Assembly (NCBI GenBank): GCA_048213135.1
Contig: PS015009.1
Coordinates: 1,116,001 to 1,180,000, forward strand
Source: Reclinomonas americana ATCC 50394
Lineage: Eukaryota; Jakobida; Jakobea; Jakobida
Reading direction: 5' to 3'
DNA length: 64,000 nt
This document shows positions 32,301-40,749 of this stretch, one piece after another; position 1 is the first letter of the stretch; every line of letters starts with the position of its first letter. The notes under the pieces are model-generated. The model was not told the DNA's origin and ran no database searches. It saw nothing but the letters and a program-made list of their open reading frames with translations. Both the position numbers and the translations under genes were made by a program.

Positions 32301-32925
32301 TTGCTAACTGGTATGTTTTATTGATATGTTCAGCGGTGAATGCCGTATCGGGCGCTCCTTTGCCGGTTTTCTCCACCAAAAATAGCACAGTTTTATATTC
32401 TGTCGCCAGGATTTCCACCCAGCCGCAGATACAGCACTGCAAGATATTATTATTCATCAGGTTGGCAACATATTGTTCAAGGAAAGACGGGTCAAATTCC
32501 GGTTCCACGAAAAAAGCGTTCTCTCCCTTGAAGCCGTGCCGGATACATATTTCGCCCATCACAATATTGGGCAGCGTATATACGAAAAGGGCGGGGCTGG
32601 CAATGGTGTGCGTGGTCTCAAAATACCGGATGTCCGTATCCAGGCTGGAACTTGCATTGGCCAGTACGATCCCCACTTCCCCGGGAGCATAACGGCCGGG
32701 AACATTCCGCCCCTCCAGCAGGAACTCGGCGGCAAGCCAGCCCAGTTTGCTCAGGTTATCCATTTTGTGATACTTGGGATAGTTCACCTGCAGGTGGCGG
32801 TATGCGCCCGTGAGGAAAGCGGCGAGGTCATCTCCCGCTTCCGCATGGAACAATACATTTCCGTTCCCGGAAACCTTTCCCTGGCTGATCACACAATCAG
32901 CGGTAATATGTAGTGCTGTTGACAA
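32293..32925 (-). CDS. Short ketosynthase-like protein without catalytic residues
   Basis: 210 residues, about half a KS. It aligns with the N-terminal half of ketosynthases: YPKYHKMDNLSKLGWLAAE, VGIVLANASSSLDTDI, then PALFVYTLPNIVMGEICIRH, which matches the region before the active-site Cys. The active-site region reads GENAFFVEPE with no Cys, and the C-terminal half with both His is missing. This is not a frameshift: neighbouring genes overlap it cleanly, and similar short proteins occur in flexirubin loci. It probably has a structural or regulatory role in the multi-enzyme complex. It precedes the second ACP-KS-CLF cassette. Confidence 0.7.
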   Translation of the reverse strand: MSTALHITADCVISQGKVSGNGNVLFHAEAGDDLAAFLTGAYRHLQVNYPKYHKMDNLSKLGWLAAEFLLEGRNVPGRYAPGEVGIVLANASSSLDTDIRYFETTHTIASPALFVYTLPNIVMGEICIRHGFKGENAFFVEPEFDPSFLEQYVANLMNNNILQCCICGWVEILATEYKTVLFLVEKTGKGAPDTAFTAEHINKTYQLANG

Positions 32926-32957
32926 TAAGAAAATTCAAAAAAAGGTAAAATTCAAAA

Positions 32958-34220
32958 CTACTGACCCCTCGCGATCTTGTCTTCACTCAGTCTTTTTTCC
33001 AGCTGAATGAGCCGGGCGAGTTTTTTCAGCGCCGTATCGTGGTCCTTCACATAAGGATTGCTGGTATCCCATACATAGCCGGCCAGTACCGAGCAGATCA
33101 TATTCTTGATCTCCAGGTTGGGATTATCGGCAAAGAAAATGGTATCGAGCGTTCCTTCGTACCAGGCCATCACATAAGAGCGGAAGGTGTTCACGCCCTG
33201 CATAACGGGCTCCATATACTCTTTTTCCCAGTCCACGTCTTCTCCTTTCAGTTTTTTGATCACCAGGTGTGCCGCGTTCTGGCTGGACACCGTGGCCAGT
33301 GTTACACCGGAAGAGAATATAGGATCGAGGAATTCAGTTACGTTGCCGGTAAGTACAAAGCCTTCGCCATAAAATTTGTCGGTCGTGCTGGACCATGATT
33401 CCAGTACCCTGGGTTCAAAAACAAATTCCACATCCGCGAAACGTTCTTTCAGGTAGGGTTCATCGGCGATAAGCGCACGCAATTGCTCTTCGTCGTTCCC
33501 CGGGTATTGTTTGAAGAATTCGGGATTACCAACAAAACCCAGCGACGTAATGCCACTGGAGAAGGGGATCACCCAAACCCATATGCCCGGTTTGTGTACT
33601 ACGATGGTGATGCGGTTGGGTTCGTCGGCCATAGAGCGCTTGGTGTCTACAGTATGTACGAACAGGGCTTTACGCGGATCGAGGTTAGACGGTTTGTCGA
33701 GGTTGAACAGGCGGGGGATCACCCTGCCGTAACCGCTGCCATCTACAATGAACCTGGCTTCGATGTTGCTTTCATTACCGTCTTTGTCCACCACGGTGGT
33801 AACGGAATCGGAGCCAGTAAAAACGATATTGGTAACGGTGGTCTCGTAATGAACGGGTACGCCCATTTTTTCAACCGTATCGGCCAGTGTTTTATCAAAT
33901 TCGCCGCGGGGTACCTGCCAGGTCCAGTTCCAGCCGGGTGTAAACTGGTCGGCAAAGAAGTAATCACATATCCTGCCATCCTTTACAAACTTGGCCCCGA
34001 ATTTTTCCTGGAAACCTTTTTCTTTTACGGCTTCTACAAAACCCGCCTCTTCCAGCGCTTCCATGCACCGGGGCAGCAGGCTTTCGCCAATGACAAAGCG
34101 GGGGAACTTCATTTTCTCCACGATCTTTACATCATAGCCCGCCTTTTTGATAATAGAGGCCGCTACAGTTCCTGACGGGCCTGCCCCTATGACAAGCACG
34201 TCAACTTTTTCTGTTTTCAT
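32958..34220 (-). CDS. FAD-dependent halogenase/monooxygenase-like enzyme
   Basis: 420 residues. FAD-binding GAGPSGTVAASI at the N-terminus, then RFVIGESLLP, FGAKFVKDG, and WTWQVPRGEFD at about residues 99-109. The last holds a WxWxxP motif like that of flavin-dependent halogenases, which separates them from ordinary monooxygenases. GGVTLATVSSQNAA-type C-terminal pattern (SSGVTLATVSSQNAA) also fits. Some flexirubins are chlorinated or hydroxylated on the aromatic ring, so this enzyme could do either. The presence of the halogenase motif alone does not prove halogenation. It lies 32 bp upstream of the KS-like gene. Confidence 0.8.
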   Translation of the reverse strand: MKTEKVDVLVIGAGPSGTVAASIIKKAGYDVKIVEKMKFPRFVIGESLLPRCMEALEEAGFVEAVKEKGFQEKFGAKFVKDGRICDYFFADQFTPGWNWTWQVPRGEFDKTLADTVEKMGVPVHYETTVTNIVFTGSDSVTTVVDKDGNESNIEARFIVDGSGYGRVIPRLFNLDKPSNLDPRKALFVHTVDTKRSMADEPNRITIVVHKPGIWVWVIPFSSGITSLGFVGNPEFFKQYPGNDEEQLRALIADEPYLKERFADVEFVFEPRVLESWSSTTDKFYGEGFVLTGNVTEFLDPIFSSGVTLATVSSQNAAHLVIKKLKGEDVDWEKEYMEPVMQGVNTFRSYVMAWYEGTLDTIFFADNPNLEIKNMICSVLAGYVWDTSNPYVKDHDTALKKLARLIQLEKRLSEDKIARGQ

Positions 34221-34225
34221 CTTAA

Positions 34226-34243
34226 GTAGTAGTAGTAGTAGTT
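34226..34243. repeat. Trinucleotide (AGT)n run before the flavoenzyme gene
   Basis: AAGTAGTAGTAGTAGTAGTT lies just upstream of the flavoenzyme start codon (plus-strand view), about five AGT units. Its place next to the start could let the copy number influence expression, but this is not shown. Confidence 0.6.
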
Positions 34244-34270
34244 ATTAGTGGTTTGGTTATCTCGTCTTTA

Positions 34271-35341
34271 TCAACGCTTCTTCCTGCATTTGAGCAGCGT
34301 TTGGCTCAACCCGATGTGATCGGTCTCTTCCACAATATCAAACCCGGCTTTATCAATGCAGGCCAGGAAGGTTTCGGCGCTGTACATCTGGCTGTTGCCA
34401 TTGGCCAGGGCGGTAAAGTACAGTGAGGTTTGCTGCAAACAGAAAGCAGCCACCTCAAATTTCTGCCTGTCCCAGAACGGCTCCATGATCAGCACACAAC
34501 CATTCTCATCCAGCGCATCATAACATCTTTTCAATATCGATACAATCTCATCTTCAGAAAAACAATCCAGGAACTGGCTCATCCATATCGCGTCGTATCC
34601 TTTCGGGAACTGAACCGATTCATCCAGTATGTTCACCGCTTTGAATGTTATCCTATCGGCAAGGCCTAAACGCTCTACGGTGGCCTGGGCTACATTCAGC
34701 TGACCGGGCAGGTCCATGATGGTCACGGATACCTCATCACTGTATTTCACACTGGCCATGGCCCATTTGCCGGTATTGCCGCCCACATCAAGCAGTTTTT
34801 TTATCTGCCCGTCGTATACTTTCGGTAAAACCTTTGGGAACGCGTCATCTGAAAAATAATGATCAAAGCTAAACCAACTTTTTTGTACATGAGCAGGCAG
34901 CTGCGATAATCCTTCATAGATGGTGGACCATCCGCCAAACTCTTTTAATCCAACGGGCTGACCGGTTTCAATACTCTTGTCTAATGCAAACAGGCCTTTG
35001 TAATTCACATCATGAACAAAGTCCATGTTTACTTTGGTGAGCGCATCATGCAGCAGGAAATAACCGGTTTTACCCAGTGTATATTTTCCGTCGTTTACGA
35101 GTACCAGGCCCAGGCTGAGGCCTGATTCCAGGAGTACACGTACGCCATAATGCGACAGTTTCACTTTTTCAGCTATAGCTTCCAGGGTAATGCCCTCTGA
35201 TCCGCTTTGTTCTACCTCGGTTAAAATACCAGAATCACGAAGCACTCTTGCCGACTGGAAAATAACAGGTCCGAAAGCGATCCATTGCGCATCGGTCTGT
35301 GCTTCCAGGGCAGACTTCTTCTCCTTCGAAAAAAAATTCAT
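34271..35341 (-). CDS. SAM-dependent O-methyltransferase
   Basis: 356 residues from the ATG at 35341; the upstream frame to 35404 overlaps the KS end and is unlikely. The N-terminal half is a dimerisation, winged-helix region (GILTEVEQSGSEGITLEAIA and LSHYGVRVLLESGLSLG). The C-terminal half is a class I methyltransferase with KKLLDVGGNTGKWA as the SAM-binding loop and VTIMDLPGQL next, as in the plant-type O-methyltransferase family. The usual catalytic His is not obvious by eye. It should methylate a hydroxyl on the aromatic head group of the polyene. A 50-bp spacer separates it from the flavoenzyme. Confidence 0.85.
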   Translation of the reverse strand: MNFFSKEKKSALEAQTDAQWIAFGPVIFQSARVLRDSGILTEVEQSGSEGITLEAIAEKVKLSHYGVRVLLESGLSLGLVLVNDGKYTLGKTGYFLLHDALTKVNMDFVHDVNYKGLFALDKSIETGQPVGLKEFGGWSTIYEGLSQLPAHVQKSWFSFDHYFSDDAFPKVLPKVYDGQIKKLLDVGGNTGKWAMASVKYSDEVSVTIMDLPGQLNVAQATVERLGLADRITFKAVNILDESVQFPKGYDAIWMSQFLDCFSEDEIVSILKRCYDALDENGCVLIMEPFWDRQKFEVAAFCLQQTSLYFTALANGNSQMYSAETFLACIDKAGFDIVEETDHIGLSQTLLKCRKKR

Positions 35342-35363
35342 GAAAATCGGGGGTTTAATGTCG

Positions 35364-36497
35364 TTATTGTTTACTGAACACAAGCGCCGCATTGCATCCA
35401 CCAAAACCTGACGCAGTCTTGAGACAATTGTTCAATACGGCCGGCTGTAATTTAGTACAAATATTCAAGGGTTGGGTCACTCCGGATTCATTATAACCCA
35501 GGCTGGACAAAATAATCCCCTTTTGCAGCGAATGTGCTGCTATAACGGATTCTACCAGGCCCGCAGCGCCGAGCGTGTGGCCATAGTAGGCTTTTAAACT
35601 GTTTACGGGTACCTGCTGCAAGCCGGCCAGGTTGATGGCTTTCGCTTCCATTTCATCGTTATAGATGGTAGCAGTTCCATGAGCGGAAATAAAGTCAATG
35701 TCCGTTGCCGGAATACCTGCATCCTGTAAGGCATGACCGATTGCCTGGAACAGTTCTTCGCCTGTGCGTGAAGGACCTGATATGTGGTTGGCATCATTGC
35801 TCACCGACCCGCCCATGAGCCGGATATCCTCACCACTTTTTGACCGCGATGAAAGGATGACCGTAGCGGCAGCTTCGCCCAGGTTGATGCCATTGCGTGC
35901 CGCATCGAATGGTTTGCACACGGAATCGCTTACGGCCTGGAAAGACTGGAAGCCCGACAGGATGAAACGGCTGATTACATCCCCGCCGGTAACCACCACA
36001 TCATCATACTGGCCCGACCTGATCATACGCATACCGGTAAGCATAGCCAGCAAACCCGAGATACAGGCATTGGAGACCACAACCGGTTTGGTTCTAAATC
36101 CAAAATGACCGGCCAGCAGTTTCGCGGAATGGTGCAGCGCTACGCGGCTGGCAAGATCCGCATTGCCCGGGTCTGTTTCCAGCAGGCTGATGTTACCCTT
36201 GGTGGTGGAAATGATCAGCCCGGTACGCGGATTGCTTACATCCACAGGATTATCTTTAAGCACTTGTGCTACCGAAGCAATCAGTAACTGCTCAAATTTT
36301 GTATAGTCTCCGGACTTGCCGGCAGGCAGTATCTCCGCATGCTCTTCAAAAAGCCCGGCATAAAAAGGTACAGGCGAAAACGCAGGCAGGTGATGTTCCC
36401 GTATACCGGACACTTCATTACGCAGTTGCTCAAAATTGGCTGCCGATGTATTTCCCAGCGGGGAGATGATGTTGTCTGCTGTGATGAAAACGTTCAT
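35364..36497 (-). CDS. Beta-ketoacyl-ACP synthase, third KS
   Basis: 377 residues. Catalytic Cys in SNACISGLLAML, His motifs SAHGTATIYN and YYGHTLGAAG, and C-terminal GFGGCNAALVF. It is more distant from the other KS proteins (no GLNLGEGA, but GINLGEAA), so it probably has its own role, for example starter-unit condensation with the aromatic acyl-ACP or chain release handling, as ApeR- or ApeO-type KS do. The stop lies 22 bp before the methyltransferase start. Just upstream of its start is an AAAAGT tandem run. Confidence 0.9.
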   Translation of the reverse strand: MNVFITADNIISPLGNTSAANFEQLRNEVSGIREHHLPAFSPVPFYAGLFEEHAEILPAGKSGDYTKFEQLLIASVAQVLKDNPVDVSNPRTGLIISTTKGNISLLETDPGNADLASRVALHHSAKLLAGHFGFRTKPVVVSNACISGLLAMLTGMRMIRSGQYDDVVVTGGDVISRFILSGFQSFQAVSDSVCKPFDAARNGINLGEAAATVILSSRSKSGEDIRLMGGSVSNDANHISGPSRTGEELFQAIGHALQDAGIPATDIDFISAHGTATIYNDEMEAKAINLAGLQQVPVNSLKAYYGHTLGAAGLVESVIAAHSLQKGIILSSLGYNESGVTQPLNICTKLQPAVLNNCLKTASGFGGCNAALVFSKQ

Positions 36498-36498
36498 T

Positions 36499-36585
36499 AA
36501 AGTAAAAAGTAAAAAGTAAAAAGTAAAAAAGCAGCTCCCGGAAAGGCCCCCTTTTGATTTTTGACTTTTTAATTTTGAATTGTTA
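36499..36585. repeat. AAAAGT tandem run with TTTTGACTTTTT partner
   Basis: Four to five AAAAGT units (about 36500-36530) are followed after a GC-rich centre by TTTTGATTTTTGACTTTTTAATTTT. Left and right arms are partly complementary (AAAAGTAAAAAG and CTTTTT). It resembles the element at 37010-37119 and is typical intergenic filler in this group. Confidence 0.5.
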
Positions 36586-36590
36586 AGTAT

Positions 36591-37007
36591 TTATACCCCA
36601 CACTTCTTCTTCCACTCCTCAAAAAAAGGCGGGTTGGCGAGTTGAAGGATGGAACTTTCCTTTTCAAGAAAAACCTGTACTGATGAGCCGGTAGCCACCA
36701 GTTCTCCGGTAGCCACATTGAACAGGCGGTACTGGAACTTCATTTTAGCGGCTTCGGTAGGCAGGTACTTCGTTTCGATGCGTACCATATCGCCATAGCG
36801 CAGCGAACGTTTGTAATCGCACTCCACGCTTACCACGGGTATTACGAAACCGTGGTTATATACATGCAGGTAGCTGAGCCCGTGCTTGTGACCAAAAGCC
36901 TCGCGGCCATCCTCGAAATAGCGGATATAGTGGCCATGCCATACAATACCCAGCGGATCGGCCTCATTGAAGCGCACCATGAGCTCTGTTATACAGGTTA
37001 GTTCCAT
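36591..37007 (-). CDS. Acyl-CoA/ACP thioesterase (hot-dog, YbgC/FadM type)
   Basis: 138 residues, hot-dog fold. The signature MVRFNEADPLGIVWHGHYIRYFED holds the catalytic Asp (residue about 17) and the HxxY helix start; SLRYGDMVRIETKYLP is also typical. These enzymes hydrolyse acyl thioesters. Aryl-polyene clusters contain such a thioesterase, which releases or proof-reads ACP-bound chains. It sits within the leftward operon between the third KS and a secreted protein, flanked by AT-rich repeat spacers on both sides, which may weaken coupling to its neighbours. Confidence 0.88.
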   Translation of the reverse strand: MELTCITELMVRFNEADPLGIVWHGHYIRYFEDGREAFGHKHGLSYLHVYNHGFVIPVVSVECDYKRSLRYGDMVRIETKYLPTEAAKMKFQYRLFNVATGELVATGSSVQVFLEKESSILQLANPPFFEEWKKKCGV

Positions 37008-37009
37008 TA

Positions 37010-37119
37010 AGTCAAAAGTAAAAATAAAAAAGTCAAATTCAGAAAGTCATGCTGAGGAACGAAGCATCTGCATTAAAAAGCAAATCCCTCCTTCGTCGGG
37101 ATGACCCCCGGTTTTGACT
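37010..37119. repeat. Dispersed intergenic element with AGTCAAAA terminal inverted repeats
   Basis: AGTCAAAA (37010-37017) and TTTTGACT (37112-37119) are exact inverted ends of a 110-bp element. Inside are TCATGCTGAGGAACGAAGCA and CCCTCCTTCGTCGGGATGAC, the latter recurring at about 27380-27400. It may be a small non-autonomous mobile-like repeat. It interrupts the pigment operon without harming any gene. Confidence 0.6.
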
Positions 37120-37146
37120 TTTAACTTATAAATTTTTAATTACTCC

Positions 37147-37800
37147 TTATGCGCCATACTTATTCTTCCACTCTTTGTACTTTTTCTTATCGATGGCCAC
37201 AATTGTTTTTTTGATGATGGAAGCCCAGAAGTTGCGGAACCCGAAACCGGCGGCCTCAGCCTCCATTCTTTCAGTCATCAGTACTTTCTTCGATTTAACA
37301 TCGATAAGCGTAACCCAAACGGAGCCGTAGCTTTTCTTTTCTTCCTTTTTCATGCCTTCCATTACGAATACCAGGCCAATACCGGATTTGCCGCTGATGC
37401 TGATGCCTTTTACCACAGAGGCAATGTCGTTCTCTGTAAGCCGGCTGTAGTCGGCCATGTTGGAGGATTTGATGTCGTCCGCATTGATCTTGCCGTTGCG
37501 TGCTGTAACGCCGCTGATGTCGGTGCTTACATTGCTTTTCTGGAAAGCTCCGGCAATATCGTAGTTCTTGGACATTTCATCCACAACCACATTATTGATA
37601 CTGTTGTAGAGCCTTTCTTTTATGTCCAGGCTGTTGGCGCCGGGATCATTGATGAGCCTGGCCTTGGTATAATCAACACCCAGGTAGAGCAGGGGTGTTT
37701 CGCTGCTGTTGAAAAAATCTTTCAGCGTTTGTGCCGATGCCTGGCTGCTGATACCGCAGAACAACAGCAGGGGCAATAACCATTTGAATGTGCTTTTCAT
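37147..37800 (-). CDS. Secreted hypothetical protein in the operon
   Basis: 217 residues with signal peptide LPLLLFCGISSQASAQ. The mature part has FFNSSETPLLYLGVDYTKAR, SGIGLVFVMEGMKKEEKKSY and VWVTLIDVKSKKVLMTERME, then FGFRNFWASIIKKTIVAI and a charged end KKYKEWKNKYGA. The arrangement (a strand naming a 'total response', then a KKVL strand, then a C-terminal helix) recalls the secreted proteins at 45.0 and 45.7 kb, but similarity is weak. It lies 2 bp from the dehydratase stop, so it is translationally close to it. Periplasmic role in pigment assembly is possible. Confidence 0.65.
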   Translation of the reverse strand: MKSTFKWLLPLLLFCGISSQASAQTLKDFFNSSETPLLYLGVDYTKARLINDPGANSLDIKERLYNSINNVVVDEMSKNYDIAGAFQKSNVSTDISGVTARNGKINADDIKSSNMADYSRLTENDIASVVKGISISGKSGIGLVFVMEGMKKEEKKSYGSVWVTLIDVKSKKVLMTERMEAEAAGFGFRNFWASIIKKTIVAIDKKKYKEWKNKYGA

Positions 37801-37802
37801 GA

Positions 37803-38234
37803 TCAGTTGTTTTTAAGTTTATTGATAAATATTTTCATTTCGCATTCTGCTGCCAGTTCATCCTGGCAGTACACTTTACCGGATATGAGGGTAACATTGA
37901 ATACCTGGTTCATCACGCTGATCTCTGTCTTCAGTTCTTCCCCTGTCAGCGGCAGCCTGTATACCTGCAGGCTTTTAATGGCGCCGATATAGCCCACCAG
38001 CACCGGGCCCTGCTCCTGCTGTGCCGCGTAACCACAACGTGCGGCTGCAGTTTGGGCGATGTGTTCCACGATGCCGGGCTCCAGGAACTGTCCGCCGGAA
38101 ACAAAGATATTGTCTTCCCTTATCGTCAGCGACGACCAGGAAGTAGTTTCATCGGAACATAACAATGCGTCGATCATTACAAAGGGCGGGCCCTGCGGAA
38201 TGAGGGACTGAATATGATTTATATCTGCAAGCAT
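37803..38234 (-). CDS. FabA/FabZ-like dehydratase subunit, Glu-bearing (His lost)
   Basis: 143 residues from the ATG at 38234; the upstream extension to 38294 is unlikely because it is rich in Arg and Lys. Hot-dog fold, IQSLIPQGPPFVMIDALL then SGGQFLEPGIVEHIAQTAAA. The catalytic Glu (residue 57, in VEHIAQ) is present, but the His of the GHF motif is Gln (GQF, residue 49) and the loop is two residues shorter. The subunit at 27.4 kb has the reverse pattern. In hot-dog dimers one active site takes His from one chain and Glu from the other, so a heterodimer has one complete site. It is an ApeP-like member. Confidence 0.85.
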   Translation of the reverse strand: MLADINHIQSLIPQGPPFVMIDALLCSDETTSWSSLTIREDNIFVSGGQFLEPGIVEHIAQTAAARCGYAAQQEQGPVLVGYIGAIKSLQVYRLPLTGEELKTEISVMNQVFNVTLISGKVYCQDELAAECEMKIFINKLKNN

Positions 38235-38323
38235 CGTTTTTGGCTGGCCGGTAAGACGGCCTGGTCTTTTATACTGTTTAAACAGTCTGCGCAAATTACA
38301 TTAAACAATCGCAGCACACTATA

Positions 38324-39235
38324 CTACTTTTCGGTATCTGCCTTACTACTTTCCTCTTTTTCCCAGAAATCATAGTAATTGAACCATTGCAGGGGATATT
38401 TTCGGGTCTTTTCTTCCATTTCCATTACAAAGTCGCCCAGCATTTCCTGCATGGGAACGGATTTGCTGCCATCCGCATACTTTTTAACGCTGCTGGCAAA
38501 GAAATGATAATGCAGGTTGCTTTCCTTCGCGGCAAATACAAAGGATACCGGCACTTTGAATTTAGAGGCCAGCAGGAAGGGGCCCATCGGAAAGCGGGCT
38601 TCTTCGCCCAGAAAGCTGGCCGTTAGTGTTTTATTCCCCGGCAGGAACCGGTCGGCATGCATGCATACCAGTTCATTATTGCTGAATGCATCGCTGATCT
38701 GGTAGATATGCGACAGGTCATTTTTGATGACGATGATGTTGATGGCTTTTTCGCCGGTAACGCTGTCGAGGTATTTTTTGATCTGTTCGTGTTCGCCATC
38801 GAAGAGCACGATATGAATGCGGGTATTCAGCCTGGTGAACAGGTGACCGGCCACATCCCAGTTGCCGATGTGGGCGCTCAGCAGCATACCGCCTCTTTTA
38901 AGGGAAGCAATCTCCCGCAGGTTTTCTTCGCCATCGAAATGAAAAGTGAATTTGTTCTTTATGCCCGACATGAGCACCACTTTATCGATGATGCTCTGGC
39001 CCAGCAGGCGGTAGTTGCCATAGATCATGCCGATTGACCGCAGGCGGCCATAGCCCAGCCGGTGCCTGTAGAGGCGGTAGATGATCTTTGATCCGCGGAA
39101 AGAGAACAGGAAAAAATAAAAGGCGACAAAGCGCAGCAGGAAATAAGCGGGCAGCACACCGAAGTTGCGCAGCACCCATACAAATATTCGGTAGCCTAGC
39201 GGGTTTCCCCGGGATTGTCCCTGCCAGGAAGACAT
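38324..39235 (-). CDS. Lysophospholipid-acyltransferase-like (LpxL/HtrB family) acyltransferase
   Basis: 303 residues. An N-terminal hydrophobic helix region (FGVLPAYFLLRFVAFYFFLF) anchors it. The catalytic HxxxxD motif is HIGNWD (residues about 120-125), and the later ADRFLPGN and FLGEEARFPMGPFLLASKF match the family. Such enzymes transfer acyl groups from ACP to lipid acceptors on the inner-membrane face. In aryl-polyene clusters an LPLAT links the polyene to its acceptor; here the resorcinol could be that acceptor. The gene ends with a base shared by the ACP stop (39235), so coupling is tight. Confidence 0.88.
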   Translation of the reverse strand: MSSWQGQSRGNPLGYRIFVWVLRNFGVLPAYFLLRFVAFYFFLFSFRGSKIIYRLYRHRLGYGRLRSIGMIYGNYRLLGQSIIDKVVLMSGIKNKFTFHFDGEENLREIASLKRGGMLLSAHIGNWDVAGHLFTRLNTRIHIVLFDGEHEQIKKYLDSVTGEKAINIIVIKNDLSHIYQISDAFSNNELVCMHADRFLPGNKTLTASFLGEEARFPMGPFLLASKFKVPVSFVFAAKESNLHYHFFASSVKKYADGSKSVPMQEMLGDFVMEMEEKTRKYPLQWFNYYDFWEKEESSKADTEK

Positions 39236-39492
39236 TATGCCAGCTCTTTGGTATTAACGCGGGAAATAACGTAATCGCAGAAATCCTGGAAGGTGGTGAT
39301 GCCTACAAAGTCTTCAGGTTTTACCTTGAAACCGAAATTATTCTCAATCACCACCACAAGGTCAATATAATCGAGGCTGTCGAGCCCCAGTGTAGCTTTA
39401 AGATTGGCTTCGGGAGTGATCTTGTCTGCTTCCACCTCAAATTCTTCAACGAGGAATTCGCGTACTTTCTCTATAATTTCATTATTGTTCAT
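39235..39492 (-). CDS. Acyl carrier protein
   Basis: 85 residues. The phosphopantetheine site is LGLDSLDYIDL (Ser about residue 38), and the N-terminus IIEKVREFLVEEFEVEADK is typical. It differs from the two cassette ACPs (DSL instead of DSI), so it likely serves another step, perhaps priming with the aromatic acid or handing the finished chain to the LPLAT gene that directly follows (overlap of one base). In aryl-polyene systems two ACPs with separate tasks are known. Confidence 0.92.
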   Translation of the reverse strand: MNNNEIIEKVREFLVEEFEVEADKITPEANLKATLGLDSLDYIDLVVVIENNFGFKVKPEDFVGITTFQDFCDYVISRVNTKELA

Positions 39493-39501
39493 AAGCAGAT
39501 G

Positions 39502-40722
39502 TTATAACATTTTTCTCACGATCAGGGAGGAATTGGTGCCCCCGAATCCGAAAGAGTTGGACAAAAATACGACTATATCCTTTTCCACCGTACTTTTTAC
39601 GATATTCAATTTGGCCGAATCCTCATCAGGATTCTCAAAATTAATATTGGGAGCGGCGAACCCGTTCTGCATCATTAACATAGAATAGATGATCTCACTT
39701 GCGCCCGCCATCCAGCATTCGTGGCCGGTCATAGATTTTGTTGAACTCACCAAAGGCTTACTGGAACCGAAAACTTCATCAATGGCTTTTGCCTCGCTGG
39801 AGTCCCCGGCAGGTGTGGAGGTAGCATGGGCATTGATATAGTCAATATCCGCAGCCATAATACCAGCGTCTTTCAGTGCCATATGCAATGAACGAACGGG
39901 GCCTTCTACAGTTGGATTGGAAATGTGCCCGCCATTGGAAGAAAAACCATAGCCGATCACTTCACCCAGTATGGTGGCCCCTCTTTTTTGGGCCGATTCC
40001 AGGCTTTCGAGTATTACAGTAGCCGCCCCGCCGCTGGGGATGAGCCCGTCGCGGTCGCGGTCGAAAGGACGCGATGCCTGTTGCGGAGACAATTCACGTA
40101 TGGAAAAGGCCGACAGGGCATCGAAAGTGCCCATGGACAGGTGATTGATCTCCTGTGCGCCGCCGCAAACGATACAATCCTGCAAACCGGTCTTGATAAA
40201 ATGATACCCCAGCCCGATAGCGTGGGATCCGCTGGCACAGGCGGCACTGATGGTAAAGTTGATGCCCCGTAGTTTAAAGATAGTGGCCAGGTTCATGGTC
40301 ACGGTGGAGTTCATGGTCTGAAACACCGCACCGGAGCCCACCAGCGTGGTATCCTTTTTTTCGCGGATGATATTATCAGCTTCAATTACCGCTTTACCTG
40401 AACTGTCGTTGCCGTACAGAATACCTATTTCGTGCGCATTGATATAATCCTGGTCGATGCCCGCATTGGCCAGCGCCTCAACGGTGGCCAGGTAAGCATA
40501 CTCTCCCTGCTCGGGCAGCATGATCCTTGCCCGCCTGTCGAGCATACCTTTCAGTTCGGGTTTATCTACATAACCGGTCAAACCTGAGCGGTAGCCATAC
40601 GCTTTCCGTACAGGATCGAACACGATACCCGACTTCCCCTGGTACAGGGAATGCTTTACTTCCTCCAGGTTTTTTCCTATACAGGAGTAAATACCCATAC
40701 CTGTTATAACAACCCTGTTCAT
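39502..40722 (-). CDS. Beta-ketoacyl-ACP synthase (FabB/FabF type), fourth KS
   Basis: 406 residues, the most canonical KS of the locus. Opening VVITGMGIYSCIG, catalytic Cys in SAACASGSHAIG, His motifs NAHATSTPAGD and MTGHECWMAGAS, and end NSFGFGGTNSSLIV. Length and spacing match FabB/ApeO-like enzymes, and the odd ECWMAGAS in place of LGAAG is a feature of KAS I enzymes (FabB). It lies just upstream of the ACP and downstream of FabG in an order like the core of an aryl-polyene synthase. It probably performs elongation together with the dedicated reductase and dehydratase. Confidence 0.92.
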   Translation of the reverse strand: MNRVVITGMGIYSCIGKNLEEVKHSLYQGKSGIVFDPVRKAYGYRSGLTGYVDKPELKGMLDRRARIMLPEQGEYAYLATVEALANAGIDQDYINAHEIGILYGNDSSGKAVIEADNIIREKKDTTLVGSGAVFQTMNSTVTMNLATIFKLRGINFTISAACASGSHAIGLGYHFIKTGLQDCIVCGGAQEINHLSMGTFDALSAFSIRELSPQQASRPFDRDRDGLIPSGGAATVILESLESAQKRGATILGEVIGYGFSSNGGHISNPTVEGPVRSLHMALKDAGIMAADIDYINAHATSTPAGDSSEAKAIDEVFGSSKPLVSSTKSMTGHECWMAGASEIIYSMLMMQNGFAAPNINFENPDEDSAKLNIVKSTVEKDIVVFLSNSFGFGGTNSSLIVRKML

Positions 40723-40749
40723 ATCTTCTGCGGCCAGTTTTTTCTGCGG

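Noticed and set aside
32293-32925. Frameshifted remnant of a full KS
   Set aside because: No KS-like sequence continues in other frames downstream; the ACP gene overlaps its end by 8 bp, so the gene ends naturally.
33483-34175. 230-residue plus-strand frame within the flavoenzyme gene
   Set aside because: Antisense shadow of the FAD-dependent gene.
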